Shown here piece by piece: positions 1 to 9,782 of a DNA stretch of 64,000 nt. How positions within the stretch are numbered: position 1 is the first letter of the stretch; each line of letters begins with the position of its first letter. Source of the stretch: Semisulcospira habei. Lineage: Eukaryota > Mollusca > Gastropoda > Semisulcospiridae. The notes beneath the pieces were generated by a model, which was not told the origin of the DNA, did no database searches, and was given only the letters and a program-made list of their open reading frames with translations. The stretch covers positions 213,452,875 to 213,516,874 of the forward strand of contig BTPG01000005.1 of the NCBI GenBank assembly GCA_036245525.1. Reading direction: 5' to 3'. The translations under genes and the position numbers were made by a program.

Positions 1-780
1 AACAGTTACATGCACTAGGGTAATTGTATAATAAACAGTCAGGTTGGCGTTGAAGCTGGCTTTGAGAAGTGGTTTGTAATGGAACAGTTACACGCACTGG
101 GGTAATTGTATAACAAACAGTCAGGTTGGCGTTGAAGCTTGTTTTGAGAAGCAGTTAGTAATGGAACAGTTACATGCACTAGGGTAATTGTATAACAAAC
201 AGTCTGGTTGGCGTTAAATCTGGCTTTGAGAAGCAGTTAGTAATGGAACAGTTACATTCACTGGGGTAATTGTATAACAAACAGTCAGGTTGGCGTTGAA
301 GCGGGCTTTGAGAACCGGTTAGTAATGGAACAGTTACATGCACTAGGGTAATTGTATAACAAACAGTCAGGCTGGAGTTGAAGCTGGCTTTGAGAAGCGG
401 TTAGTAATGGAACAGTTACATGCACTATGGTAATTGTATAACAAACAGTCAGTTTGGCGTTGAAGCTGGCTTTGAGAAGCGGTTAGTAATGGAACAGTTA
501 CATGCACTGGGGTAATTGTATAACAAACTGTCAGGTTGGCCTTCAAGCTGGCTTTGAGAAGCGGTTAGCAATGGAACACTTACATGCACTGGGGTAATTG
601 TATAACAAACAGTCAGGTTGGCCTTGAAGCTGGCTTTGAGAAGGGGTTAGTAATGAAACAGTTACATGCACTGGAGTAATTGTATAACAAACAGTCAGGT
701 TGGCCTTGAAGCTGGAACAGTTACAGGTTGGCTTTGAAGCTGGAACAGTTGCATGGCTTTGAGAAGCGGTTAGTATTGGA
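1..780. repeat. 82-bp satellite (sat82), array 1a
   Basis: Head-to-tail copies of an 82-bp unit containing the stretch GGGTAATTGTATAACAAACA and the stretch GAGAAGCGGTTAGTAATGG. The unit length follows from recurrence of AACAGTTACATGCACT every 82 bp from position 1. Units differ by scattered substitutions. The last copies before 780 are shortened and scrambled. Since 82 is not a multiple of 3, the small open frames here are not coding evidence. Confidence 0.95.
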
Positions 781-948
781 ACGCCATTTAAGACAAACAC
801 AGTACAAGACAAACTAAGGGCCAGTCAGCTACTGAAGTTACAGAGTTTTTTTTATCGCTTGTATTTGAAATTTTGTAAAGTGGCCTGAGACCGGTACCAA
901 AGTGTGGGGGGTGGAAGAACCGGAGTACCCGGAGAAAGAACCCCCGAC
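781..948 (-). mobile_element. SINE-like fragment inside sat82
   Basis: About 168 bp of non-satellite DNA splits the array. On the minus strand it holds TTTCTCCGGGTACTCCGG, a phrase I associate with tRNA-derived SINE cores that are frequent in molluscs and other invertebrates. No clear TSD or A/B boxes were found, so the SINE label is tentative. It could equally be another short interspersed repeat. Confidence 0.4.
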
Positions 949-2475
949 GGTTAGTAATGGAACAGTTACATGCACTAGGGTAATTGTATAACAAACAGTC
1001 AGGTTGGCGTTAAATCTGGCTATGAGAAGCAGTTAGTAATGGAACAGTTACTTGCACTGGGGTAATTGTATAACAAACAGTCAGGTTGGCGTTGAAGCGG
1101 GCTTTGAGAACCGGTTAGTAATGGAACAGTTACATGCACAAGGGTAATTGTATAACAAACAGTCAGGCTGGAGTTGAAGCTGGCTTTGAGAAGCGGTTAG
1201 TAATGGAACAGTTACATGCACTAGGGTAATTGTATAACAAACAGTCAGGTTGGCGTTGAAGCTGGCTTTGAGAAGCGGTTAGTAATGGAACAGTTACATG
1301 CACCGGGGTAATTGTATAACTAACAGTCAGGTTGGCCTTCAAGCTGGCTTTGAGAAGCGGTTAGTAATGGAACAGTTACATGCACTGGGGTAATTGTATA
1401 ACAAACAGTCAGGTTGGCCTTAAAGCTGACTTTGAGGGGCGGTTAGTAATAAAACAGTTACATGCACTGGGGTAATTGTATAACAAACAGTCAGGTTGGC
1501 GTTGATGCTGGCTTTAAGAAGCGGTTAGTAATGGAACAGTTACGTGCACTGGGGTAATTGTATAACAAACAGTCAGGTTGGCCTTGAAGCTGGCTTTGAG
1601 AAGCGGTTAGTAATGGAACAGTTACATGCACTGGGGTAATTGTATAACAACCAGTCAGGTTGGCCTTGAAGCTGGCTTTGAGAAGCGGTTAGTAATGGAA
1701 CAGTTACATGCACTAGGGTAATTGTATAATAAACAGTCAGGTTGGCGTTAAAGCTGGCTTTGAGAAGCGGTTAGTAATGGAACAGTTGCATGCACTAGGG
1801 TAATTGTATAACAAACAGTCAGGTTGGCGTTAAGTCTGGCTTTGAGAAGCAGTTAGTAATGGAAGAGTTACATGCACTGGGGTATTTGTATAACAAACAG
1901 TCAGTTTGGCGTTGAAGCGGGCTTTAAGAACCAGTTAGTAATGGAACAGTTACATGCTCTAGGGTAATTGTATAACAAACAGTCAGGCTGGAGTTGAAGC
2001 TGGCTTTGAGAAGCGGTTAGTAATGGAACAGTTACATGCACTAGGGTAATTGTATAACAAACAGTCAGGTTGGCCTTTAAGCTGGCTTTGAGAAGCGGTT
2101 AGCAATGGAACAGTTACATGCACTGGGGTAATTGTATAACAAACAGTCAGGTTGGCCTTGAAACTGGCTTTGAGAAGCGGTTAGTAATGAAACAGTTACA
2201 TGCACTGGGGTAATTGTATAACAAACAGTCAGGTTGGCCTTGAAGCTGGCTTTGAGAAGCGGTTAGTAATGGAACAGTTACATGCACTGGGGTAATTGTA
2301 TAACAAACATTCATGTTGGCCTTGAAGCTGGCTTTGAGAAGCGGTTAGTAATGGAACAGTTACATGCACTGGGGTAATTGTATAACAAACAGTCAGGTTG
2401 GCGTTGAAGCTGTCTGAGAAGCGTTTAGTAATGGAACAGTTACATGCACTGGGGTAATTGTATAACAAACAGTCT
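949..2475. repeat. 82-bp satellite (sat82), array 1b
   Basis: Continues the 82-bp array for about 18 more units. Neighbouring units share variants (for example AAATCTGGCTATGAGAAGCAG, then GAAGCGGGCTTTGAGAACCGG). The same variant order appears in the first part of the array and again at 35,300-35,460. This suggests a higher-order multimer that has been copied as a block. The array ends abruptly against LINE sequence near 2,475. Confidence 0.93.
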
Positions 2476-2861
2476 GCTTTGAAGAGCTGTGCGGGGATGT
2501 TTGTCCATACCTGCAGCCTTGACGGAGCTAGTCTGGTTGATCGCTTTCTTTTCCTCATCTAGGGTAGGCGGGCGGTCAAGGTCATCTAGTGTCGGCTTCT
2601 GGGGAATCATGGCCAGTGCCGCGGAGTCGAAAGTGGAAGGCAGGTTCAGCAGATTTGAGGTGTTCTATCCAGCGCTCAGTGATGCTGCCTTTGTCCTTCA
2701 ACAAGATGAAGCCGTCGGAAGAAAAGAAAGGGGTTGTGCTGGGTCTGGCAGGGCCGTAGAAAATTTTCATTGCGCTTAAAAACTCCTTGGAGTTGTTGGA
2801 TTCAGCAAAGTGTTCGGTCTTTTTACTTGCTGTCCCACCAGGTGTTCTGCGTGTTGCGAAG

Positions 2862-2990
<129 letters not shown>

Positions 2991-3132
2991 CTTTTCTCTG
3001 GAGATGTTTGAAGCGGTCTTTCTTGAAAAAGGAGTTGATGTCGTTCTGCCACTCGATGAAGGCACTGCGCTTTTGTTTCAGTAGCTTGTTTATCTCTTCG
3101 TTCTTCTCATCGAACCAATCCTGGTGTACCAT

Positions 3133-3145
3133 CTGCTTGGGTCCA
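3133..3145. repeat. 13-bp target-site duplication, left copy
   Basis: CTGCTTGGGTCCA, repeated exactly at 5,286-5,298. Removing the DNA between the two copies plus one copy brings the two halves of the minus-strand L-B reading frame together. Confidence 0.85.
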
Positions 3146-3891
3146 GCCCACTCGGCACCGGGGTCCACGTGGCGTGGGTGGGTAGTCCACTCAGTCCCTG
3201 ACTGCGTAGGCTAGCAGAGGGGTGCCATCTTTGTCCAGGATTAGGACTTGATGTCAGCAAATATGTTGTTCAGTCTTTTTCAATGGTCCGGTTTTTAAGG
3301 AGCTGTGCTAACCCAGGTCCTACCATGTTGGATTGGTCCTTAAAAATACTCGTGACTTTTTGGTCCTTTGGATCCCAAGCGTTTGCCGTCCTTGGAGACC
3401 CGTGTCGGGGGAGAAGAGGATCCTGGTGGCTGAGGTTCCCTTTGGGCTGCGGCTCACTGGTGCCAACATTCCACTTTAGCCTTGACTTCTACATAAACGG
3501 GAGGCTAATCGTACTGGCCTAGTCAATCGGCTCTTGTCACGTTGAGCCCTATCTCACTGTTGACATGCGGGTTGATATACGGAGCACCATGCTATAGCCT
3601 CAGCTTCTGTTTAGGTGCTTTACGCCAGTATTCCCTTGCATTCAACAGTGTGATAGAAGGCTCATACAGTTCAATCAGGCTTACCCCCTTGAGTATATCT
3701 TTCGGGCAGTCTCCATTGTGCGTCGGCTAGAGACCCGCCGACATTTGCACTTTCCCTAGTTGGGCTCGGTGGCGGGCGGGGACCCCCGGGGGATGAAAAT
3801 CTCTACTATTATAATATGGGGAAAAAACCTAGCACGGAAGCGGCACCTAGCCACCAACATTGAACATGACAGTGACTCGGACTGTTAGGAA

Positions 3892-4686
3892 GTGATTCCT
3901 CGGGCATCGGCCGTATGGCCTCGCTTCCTCATTGTCCATAGCAAGGTGAAGGAGAAACCTGTTACCACGCTGCGTTCTTTTCTGATGGGGGAGACCCTCA
4001 GGAGCCGTGTTGGCAGGCCTGACGCCCAGAACCTCAGGTATGGTGACTTGCTGGTGGAGTGCCGTACCCGGGCACACTCTAGCGGGCTACTGAGGCTCTC
4101 TTCCATCGGAGACGCTCCAGTGGATGTCACACCCCACAAAACTATGAATTTGTCAAGAGGCGTAATCAAAGATCAAGCTTTGGCAGAACTGTCAGAAGAT
4201 GAACTTGTACTAAACCTTAAGTCTCAAGGGGTGACTTGCGTCAGGCGCTTCGCTTCCAAGCGAGGTGGTGGTAAGATCCGTCTCCCTACCATCACACTGA
4301 CGTTTGGCAACCCTACCCCTCCTACTACTATCTGGGGAGGTTACTACTCCTTGAAAGTGAAAAAGTACGTCCCTCTCCCCCTCCGGTGCTTTAAGTGCCA
4401 AAAGTATGGCCATGGGCAGAAGACATGCCGCCAGTCAGCTTCATGCGCCCGTTGCACTAAGCCCGGACACTCTGCTTTGTCCTGCACAGCCACCCCCTTG
4501 TGTGATTGCCAGGGGGCGCATATGGCTTCGGACAAGAAATGCCCTCGTTGGATACCCGAGTGCAGGATTCAGCAAGTGCATGTGGAGAAGGACCTGTCCT
4601 TTCTGGACGCCAAAAAAATGCCAACAGTGCCCGCAATGACCCTGTCCCCGACACACAGACTGTTCATAGTGATTTCGAACCTGTGA
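3892..4686 (+). pseudogene. LINE ORF1 (gag-like nucleic-acid binding protein)
   Basis: The open frame includes an RRM-like middle part and a C-terminal zinc-knuckle region. The knuckles are CFKCQKYGHGQKTC, CARCTKPGHSALSC and a degenerate CDCQGAHMASDKKC, followed by CPRWIPECRIQQ. This arrangement is typical of ORF1 proteins of I, Jockey and Nimb LINEs, which coat the RNA in the retrotransposition RNP. The true N-terminus may lie upstream. The frame runs past the internal deletion junction near 4,645-4,690 into unrelated residues, so this is a truncated ORF1. Confidence 0.7.
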
Positions 4687-4689
4687 TTA

Positions 4690-5035
4690 GTGCGTACATA
4701 GCCCGCGAGTGGCAGTCTGAGTGGGACAAAGAGGAAGGGAACAAGCTGCATAAAGATCTTCCTATGGTGTCCGACACTCTACCTTACCGCTGCGGCAGCC
4801 GCCGAGAGGAGACTGTCCTTACCCGCCTCCACATCGGGCACACTTATGTTACGCACTCTTACTTAAACAGGATGAGCGTCCATGGTGTTTTGCCTGTGAC
4901 CAGCAGTGTTCTGTTCGACACTTTTTGCTGTCTTGTGCCGATCTAATTGACACCAGATATAAACACTTCACAGCAGACTCCTTTAAGGTCTTGTTCCGGG
5001 ATGTTCCCCCGGACAAGATCTTCAATTTCTTGTGA
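4690..5035 (+). pseudogene. LINE ORF2 C-terminus (post-RNase H region)
   Basis: Reads REWQSEWDKEEGNKLHKDLP and then RREETVLTRLHIGHTYVTHSY. A frameshift near 4,890 leads to CSVRHFLLSCADL and a stop at 5,033-5,035. This matches the conserved tail of I/Jockey-superfamily ORF2 proteins, a GHT-xx-THSY motif followed by a Cys/His segment. It sits directly after the gag remnant, showing that several kilobases of ORF2 are missing. It is non-functional. Confidence 0.65.
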
Positions 5036-5285
5036 GAATGCAATATTTTTTAAAAGGTCTGAGCATTCATAGACTATTTGAATAACTTTATTTTGCCCTT
5101 TTTGAGAGTCAGTAGACGTTTCTTTTAAAGACTAGTGTGACATTTTAGCCTGACATTTGTAAGACACATTTACATCTTGTCTTAAGACCTTGCTTTTAGT
5201 CTGGCTAACCACAATTTTACCCATCCCTCCGTGAGAAGGCCTTAGTCGCCTGCTCGGCGTTAAACCCAAATAACTACCTAACTAA

Positions 5286-5298
5286 CTGCTTGGGTCCA
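5286..5298. repeat. 13-bp target-site duplication, right copy
   Basis: CTGCTTGGGTCCA, identical to 3,133-3,145. It marks the 3' end of the inserted I/Nimb-like LINE. Confidence 0.85.
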
Positions 5299-6140
5299 AG
5301 CACGTCTTTGTCAGACACCGTCACCTCCCCTTGAACTGGTTCCACATTTCAGGTTGGTCGACAGTCAACGATCCATGGGCAGTTAGCAGGTCATAAAGGT
5401 GTGACTGGAAGTTTTCCTTGACGTCCGGGCGCTTCAGCTTGGCCAGGTTGAATGAAGGTCGGGTGAGCTTCGCCTCTTCCTGTGTGCTGGTGCAATGTGC
5501 AGGTTGAGGACAGACTGCACCAGCTGATGGTCGGTCCAGCACTCGGCTCCTCTTTTGACTCTGGTGATTCTGATATAACGAGTATCACACTGGCGGACAA
5601 TGACATAGTCTATGAGATGCCACTGCTTGGACCTGGGGTGCATCCATGTTGTCTTGTACTTACTAGTCAGCCTGAAGAGGGTGTTGGTGATGGCGAGTTC
5701 ATTCTCAGTGCACAATGTCAGCATCAGCAGGCCATTGCTGTTCATCTTGCCCAGCACGTGTGGGCCCATCACTCCTTCCCAACAGTCACATTAGCGCCCA
5801 ACTCGACCATTGAAGTCACCAAGCTCGATGAGTTTATCACTTTCAGGGATGGACTTCATGAGGGAGTCGAGGCTCTCATAGAACGCCTCCTTGTCATCGG
5901 CGTTTGTAAGTGTCGGAGCATAGGCGCTAATGATAGTGACATGTCGGGTGTGGGAGATGGGGAAACGGAGCTGCATCACTCGTTCGCTGATGCTAGTGGG
6001 AAGAGAAGGCAGCTGTTGGAAGAGCGTGGTACGGATGGCGAAGCCAAATCCGTGTATCCTGTCCTCGTTCTCAGCTTTGCCCTTCCAGAAGAAGGTGTAC
6101 CCAACCTCAGGTTCACAGATCGAGCCTTCAACAGCAAATC

Positions 6141-6151
6141 TGGTTTCACTA
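6141..6151. repeat. 11-bp target-site duplication, left copy
   Basis: TGGTTTCACTA, repeated at 6,822-6,832. It lies inside the L-B endonuclease frame. Confidence 0.7.
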
Positions 6152-6449
6152 TCTATCTATCCATCTATCCATCTATCTATCCATCTATCCATCCATCTAT
6201 CTATCTATCTATCTATCTGAAAAAGAAAATGGGAGACTGCACACTTCTCTCCCCTGACAGTGCTATTATCTACTTTACTTTGTAACATATCTATCTATCT
6301 ATCTTATGTTATCTTATGTTATCTTATGTTATCTTATGTTATCTTATGTTATCTAGTCTAGTCTAGTCTAGTCTAGTCTTATGTCTTATGTCTTTTCTTG
6401 TCTTTTCTTGTCTTTTCGTCTTGTCTTGCCTTGTCCTGTCCTGGCTTGT

Positions 6450-6480
<31 letters not shown>

Positions 6481-6490
6481 ATCTATCTAT
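6152..6490. repeat. Compound tetra/pentanucleotide microsatellite
   Basis: Contains (TATC/ATCC)n at 6,152-6,218, a short unique spacer, TTATG/TTATC-type repeats at 6,303-6,355, GTCTA repeats at 6,355-6,380, and TGTC then TATC repeats at 6,450-6,493. It is the expanded and diversified 3' tail of the twin-primed LINE. Confidence 0.85.
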
Positions 6491-6821
6491 CTATATCCCG
6501 TAGTCTTGCCGACCGTTGGGGCACCACTGATGACTTGGCAACCAGCTCCCTCCATTCCTCTCTGTTCTCTACCATTCTTAGAGTATAACCCAGCTTCAGC
6601 CCTGTCGACTCTGAGATATTGTCCTACCATCTTTTTCCTGTGTCTTCCTCTTTGTCCTCCTCGCAGGAGGATACACGCCAATGAAATGAGATGTTTTAGA
6701 AAGCTGCTTGGCATTTCACACAGAGATCACATCACGAACGAGGAAGTGGGAAGCAGAATCAGGCAAGACATCGGGCCCTATAAAGACCTATTAGCCATTA
6801 TGAAAAAACCGCAAACTGAAG
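6152..6821 (-). mobile_element. 5'-inverted (twin-primed) LINE 3' end
   Basis: Short LINE insertion bounded by the 11-bp duplication. On the minus strand, 6,664-6,490 encodes a diverged ORF2 C-terminus of the type GR-KKRW...NREEW-ELV...VPQRSARLRD. A long GATA-rich tail follows (6,490-6,152). On the plus strand, 6,665-6,821 encodes the segment that should lie just upstream: HANEMRCFRKLLGISHRDHI, then NEEVGSRIRQDIGPYKDLL. Upstream sequence inverted relative to the 3' segment is the signature of twin priming during target-primed reverse transcription. Confidence 0.7.
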
Positions 6822-7276
6822 TGGTTTCACTAAGAGCTGCAATGTCGATCTTATATCTCGCCAGCTCCCTGGCTATGAGGGCTGTTCTTCTGTGCGGTCT
6901 CTGCGTCTGATCTCTGTCCAACATGGTTCGTACGTTCCACGTACCGAGAATAAGTTTCTTTCTTTGTTTTTCTTTTCGACCGCATAAAAGGGTTAAACCG
7001 TCAGCCGCGGTAAGCTGACCGGTTTGTGTAGGGCAGGCAATGTTTGGAACACCTTTCTAGTTCCCTCCCTTACTAGGGTGAGCAGTGCTGTCCTGAAGAG
7101 GGCTGCTCAGTCGCTTGGGATGCTGCCGATTTTCCCTGCTGCCCCTGGTACAGGGAAAAGCGACCACTGGTCCACAGGCCGCCTACGTGCAGGTTCGGAG
7201 CTGCGACTCCCAGTAGTAACCTCTACCTGTCGATTCGCCCGTTCCCCATCGCCGCAGGACTTCTGGAGGAGGCAGT
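6822..7276 (-). pseudogene. LINE L-B 5' UTR and start of endonuclease
   Basis: On the minus strand the sequence runs from a 5' UTR into an ORF start reading GTWNVRTMLDRDQTQRPHRR followed by a KIDIAALSE block. It is recognisably related to the 5' UTR and N-terminus of the intact LINE at 54,111-54,620 (NVRTMLDKADSGRPERRSAL, DIAALSEVR). The left boundary of the LINE is at about 7,276, beside an A-run. The N-terminal frame is interrupted. Confidence 0.7.
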
Positions 7277-7590
7277 AGAAAAAAAAAAAACATTAAGAAG
7301 CAGATTTAGTAAAGATGAAGATCCATGCACCAAAAAATGCACGTGAAGGAGATTTTGGTGGAGAAGCTGTTGCGCTGGAGCAACCCCACCCTCTCGGCCG
7401 CAGAAATCAGAGTCCAGTGGAACGAGGAGACGTTACAACTGGTAACTTCCTTGGCTGCAGTGGATGGCCTTGTCTTCTTCTGTGCTCTGACATGCCCTAT
7501 GCACTCCACAGTGCACTGCTGACCCGCCCTCTTGGCCGTTGAACCCTTGATTTAGTTTAATCCGCCCAGTGGGCAGGTGACAGACTTTGC
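7277..7590. other. Unassigned sequence with short open frames
   Basis: Just over 300 bp between two LINE remnants. It carries overlapping plus-strand open frames of about 65-75 codons (7,315-7,542), none with a recognisable motif. I see nothing that supports a gene. Confidence 0.5.
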
Positions 7591-8010
7591 ATGAATCAAT
7601 GAAGCAATGAATCAATGAATCTTTATTTTACAATGGTGAAGATATTAACACAGTCAGTGACTATGTCATTTTTCGTACCTGCCGTTGCTACAACTACGAC
7701 TAAGTACAAAATATACATAAAACGGGGACATCAAAGCACAGTGATACAAAATATATAGTACACTAAACACAAACACGCGCATACGCCGCACACAAACGCA
7801 CTCACGCGTTCACATACACACACGCACACACACGCACAGACACACACACATGCACATACACATGATTGTTAGAATATACACGTACATTCGTGTGTCTACG
7901 AATAACTAGATATTATTCGAGTAATGTCAGATACCTATAAAGACTTGCCTTGAAACGAGATATTGTCGGAGTGGCTTTAACGTGATGTGGGAGTGAGTTC
8001 CAAAGTGTGG
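7591..8010 (-). pseudogene. LINE L-A 3' end: ORF2 C-terminus, 3' UTR and tail
   Basis: On the minus strand this reads LWNSLPHHVKATPTISRFKA followed by a short C-terminus and stop. The LWNSLP motif is typical of LINE ORF2 C-termini. The 3' UTR includes a CA-rich tract (about 7,795-7,870). An AATAAA and an ATTC-type tail lie near 7,600-7,620. The upstream coding part continues at 24,807, beyond a SINE and the Polinton, then at 31,907, beyond an LTR element. Confidence 0.8.
8000..8010. repeat. 11-bp TSD of SINE-like element copy 1, left
   Basis: CCAAAGTGTGG, repeated at 24,807-24,817 on the far side of the SINE remnant and the Polinton. Confidence 0.8.
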
Positions 8011-8382
8011 TTGATTGTACATTGCTTAACGTCCCGACAGCAACAAGGCTTTCTCAGGACGTGCCTGCACTGCTTGTGAAAAAAATAAACTAAACAGAAC
8101 ATTGAATGTATGTCGCCAGCCGGTCAAGCACATTAAATAAACCTAACACATGGGGCCTAAATAAAGCCAAGACCATCTAGCAACACACATCCAATATCAA
8201 GAGCTACAGGCAGTGCAGACAGTAGGGAGAGTTTTAAAAAGGCAAATACAGGTGAATGGACAAAGGGTAGACAGAAACACATGCCCCAGAATAAGAGAAA
8301 AACCCACCCTGTGGGGCTGACCAGGGTGACCCTGGGAACTAACAAATACCTAAAACCACCCAAGTCCCCCAGGGCAGACGCG
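8011..8382 (-). mobile_element. SINE-like element, copy 1 (larger part)
   Basis: High-identity inverted match to 36,890-37,269. On the minus strand it runs from the Polinton junction towards AAGCAATGTACAATCAA next to its TSD. It carries a motif resembling the GCCTTGTTGCTGTCGGGACG tail of molluscan retroposons. The other ~15 bp lie at 24,792-24,806. It has no ORF. The 11- and 14-bp TSDs of the two copies and the absence of terminal inverted repeats point to a retroposed, LINE-mobilised element. Confidence 0.75.
8377..8382. repeat. 6-bp Polinton target-site duplication, left
   Basis: GACGCG, against GACCCG at 24,792-24,797 (5 of 6 identical). The unoccupied paralogous site at 36,890-36,895 reads GATCCG on the matching strand. 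Confidence 0.7.
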
Positions 8383-8844
8383 AGAGAATGAGAATATAAG
8401 AGCCCCAGCCCACCCCTCCCCCAAACAATATATTTATTCTAATTAACACGGTAATTAAGCAAGCCCACGTCAACAAAGACACCCAATACCTTTATTACCT
8501 AGCCATTTTAGTTCCACTCCAGAAATCATTCAAGCTACGTTTGGGGGAGGGGTAGGCTGGGGCTCTCATATTCTCATTCTCAGAATAATTAATTCTAGAA
8601 TGAGAATATAAGATTTGAAAACCAATCAAATCGATAAATGCCACATCGATCAACTAATTATTGTAATCAACTAGCCATTTAGACAAACCCAACGCCACCC
8701 AATACACCCAATACCTTAATCGCCTAGCTATTTTAGTTTCACTCCAGAAATCATTCAAGCAACGATTTTTTTTATCAGCTACCAACCTGCGATTATTAAG
8801 CCAGATTTCCCACCCAACCTAAATTATTAATGCTGCCATTGACT
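8383..8844. repeat. Polinton left terminal inverted repeat
   Basis: About 462 bp, inverted counterpart of 24,331-24,791 with few differences. It begins AGAGAATGAGAATAT. Internally it contains a partial inverted copy of its own first ~42 bp at 8,539-8,580, a second direct copy of the terminal motif at 8,597-8,612, and a 60-bp direct repeat (8,480-8,539 and 8,705-8,764). Confidence 0.95.
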
Positions 8845-8877
8845 TCTTTAAACAAAATTATTATATTACGTTTTAAA

Positions 8878-9394
8878 ATGAACCAAGACGAATTACTTCT
8901 TCTAAGCGATATCTGTGCTGTAGAGAACAAAGACTTAGACTCAAAAAAAACAGCGTCTTCTCTCTGTAGTTGTGTCCGGCAAATCAAAAGCTTTTCTTGG
9001 TAAACAATACATGACAGAAGACATAGAATCCCTTACTGCTGATGAGCTAATTAAACTACATTCTAAATATGAAAATCACATTGCTTCACTAATGACACGT
9101 GATTTGAGTCGATCTCTTGTCTGCCTATATACAAAAGCTGTAAGTCACTTCCTACCTGTTGATAGTGACAGCCTTTCACATGATCTCGAAAGTAATCCTA
9201 TTGTTTCAAGTTCAATTGGCAAATTAGCATGTGTCATGTTTTACAAGTTTGGGAATTACCTTGCACCTGCTGTAACCTTACTTGTTACCGGGAGTCATAT
9301 TGATTTTTCAAAAATAAATTTTAAATTAGAAGAAAATGGACGAGACGACTCCACAACAGAGCCATGTCTTGACACAGGTTCAAACAGTGACTAA
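8878..9394 (+). pseudogene. Polinton first left-arm gene, frameshifted
   Basis: An ATG at 8,878 follows TTTTAAAATG and starts a frame (MNQDELLLLSDICAV...) that ends after 41 codons. The long downstream frame up to 9,394 is one base out of register, and both frames meet at a run of eight A at 8,943-8,950. The simplest reading is one gene of about 170 codons with a one-base insertion in the A-run. If translation started inside the second frame, the first ATG is at 9,011. The product has hydrophobic segments (residues near ACVMFYKFGNYLAP and AVTLLVTG). I do not recognise the family. It overlaps the next gene by 59 bp. Confidence 0.55.
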
Positions 9395-9746
9395 GACTAA
9401 AAGCCCAGGTAGAATAGAGGCTGGAAAAAGATTAGCTGAATATAACAGACAAAAGAAATTACAGCTTCAAGCATTAACAGAAAAGACTGACACACCATCA
9501 ACAGCACCAGTGTCACTACCGTCACACCCCCCACAAAGTGAGAGACAAACAACTAAACCTAAAACTACAAAATATATAGTTGCTGGATTTGTTGTCGGAT
9601 TTGGTTACGTAGGTTACCAATTATATAAAAAATACAAACCAAACACTCAAACAGTGTCCAAAAAATCAAACACTCCAAAAACAAAAGAAGTAGTCGCCAC
9701 ATTACCAGCAGTTCCAAAACCTTTGGACCCATTTTACATGCAGTAA
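9336..9746 (+). CDS. Small Polinton membrane protein with basic N-terminal motif
   Basis: A 136-aa frame with a polar, Lys/Thr/Pro-rich N-terminal half containing SPGRIEAGKRLAEYNRQKK. One predicted membrane segment follows at about residues 79-98 (YIVAGFVVGFGYVGYQLY), then a Lys-rich tail. The start at 9,336 follows GAAGAAAATG and lies inside the end of the preceding gene, as expected in a compact viral-type genome. Function unknown. The combination of one membrane span and a basic cytosolic or virion-facing domain would suit a minor virion or membrane-anchored protein, but this is inference. Confidence 0.7.
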   Translation: MDETTPQQSHVLTQVQTVTKTKSPGRIEAGKRLAEYNRQKKLQLQALTEKTDTPSTAPVSLPSHPPQSERQTTKPKTTKYIVAGFVVGFGYVGYQLYKKYKPNTQTVSKKSNTPKTKEVVATLPAVPKPLDPFYMQ

Positions 9747-9782
9747 ATAAATTTATTATTTTAATTTTTATGGTATAAGAAA

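Larger units (their letters stand above)
3146..5285 (+). mobile_element. I/Nimb-like LINE with internal deletion
   Basis: A 2.14-kb non-LTR element inserted into LINE L-B and bounded by the 13-bp duplication. From the 5' end it holds about 750 bp of leader, a gag-like ORF1 with CCHC knuckles, the last ~110 codons of ORF2, and a 3' UTR. The UTR ends GGCGTTAAACCC followed by an AACTAACTAACT-type tail. Endonuclease, RT and most of RNase H are absent. The copy therefore arose by internal deletion, not simple 5' truncation. The I/Nimb assignment rests on the gag type and the C-terminal domain and is moderate. Confidence 0.75.
5286..6151 (-). pseudogene. LINE L-B fragment: endonuclease (EEP) domain
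   Basis: Minus-strand apurinic-like endonuclease domain of a LINE ORF2. Visible motifs, in order, are SICEPEVGYTFFWKG, HVTIISAYAPTLT, LIELGDFNGRVG, TTWMHPRSKQWHLIDYVIV and a degraded TDHQLV. These align in order with the EEP domain of the intact LINE at 54,448. Several frameshifts break it. It joins to 6,822-7,276 upstream and 2,476-3,145 downstream once the two younger LINE insertions are removed. Confidence 0.8.

Noticed and set aside
1..2475. CRISPR-like array (regular repeats)
   Set aside because: Units are directly adjacent 82-bp satellites without spacers, in a plainly eukaryotic context.
7315..7542. Possible small gene between two LINEs
   Set aside because: Two overlapping frames of similar length, neither with recognisable features.
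8972..9010. GTG start for the first Polinton gene
   Set aside because: Non-ATG starts are unlikely here, and an ATG with the element's A-rich box lies at 8,878 in the register disrupted by the A-run.
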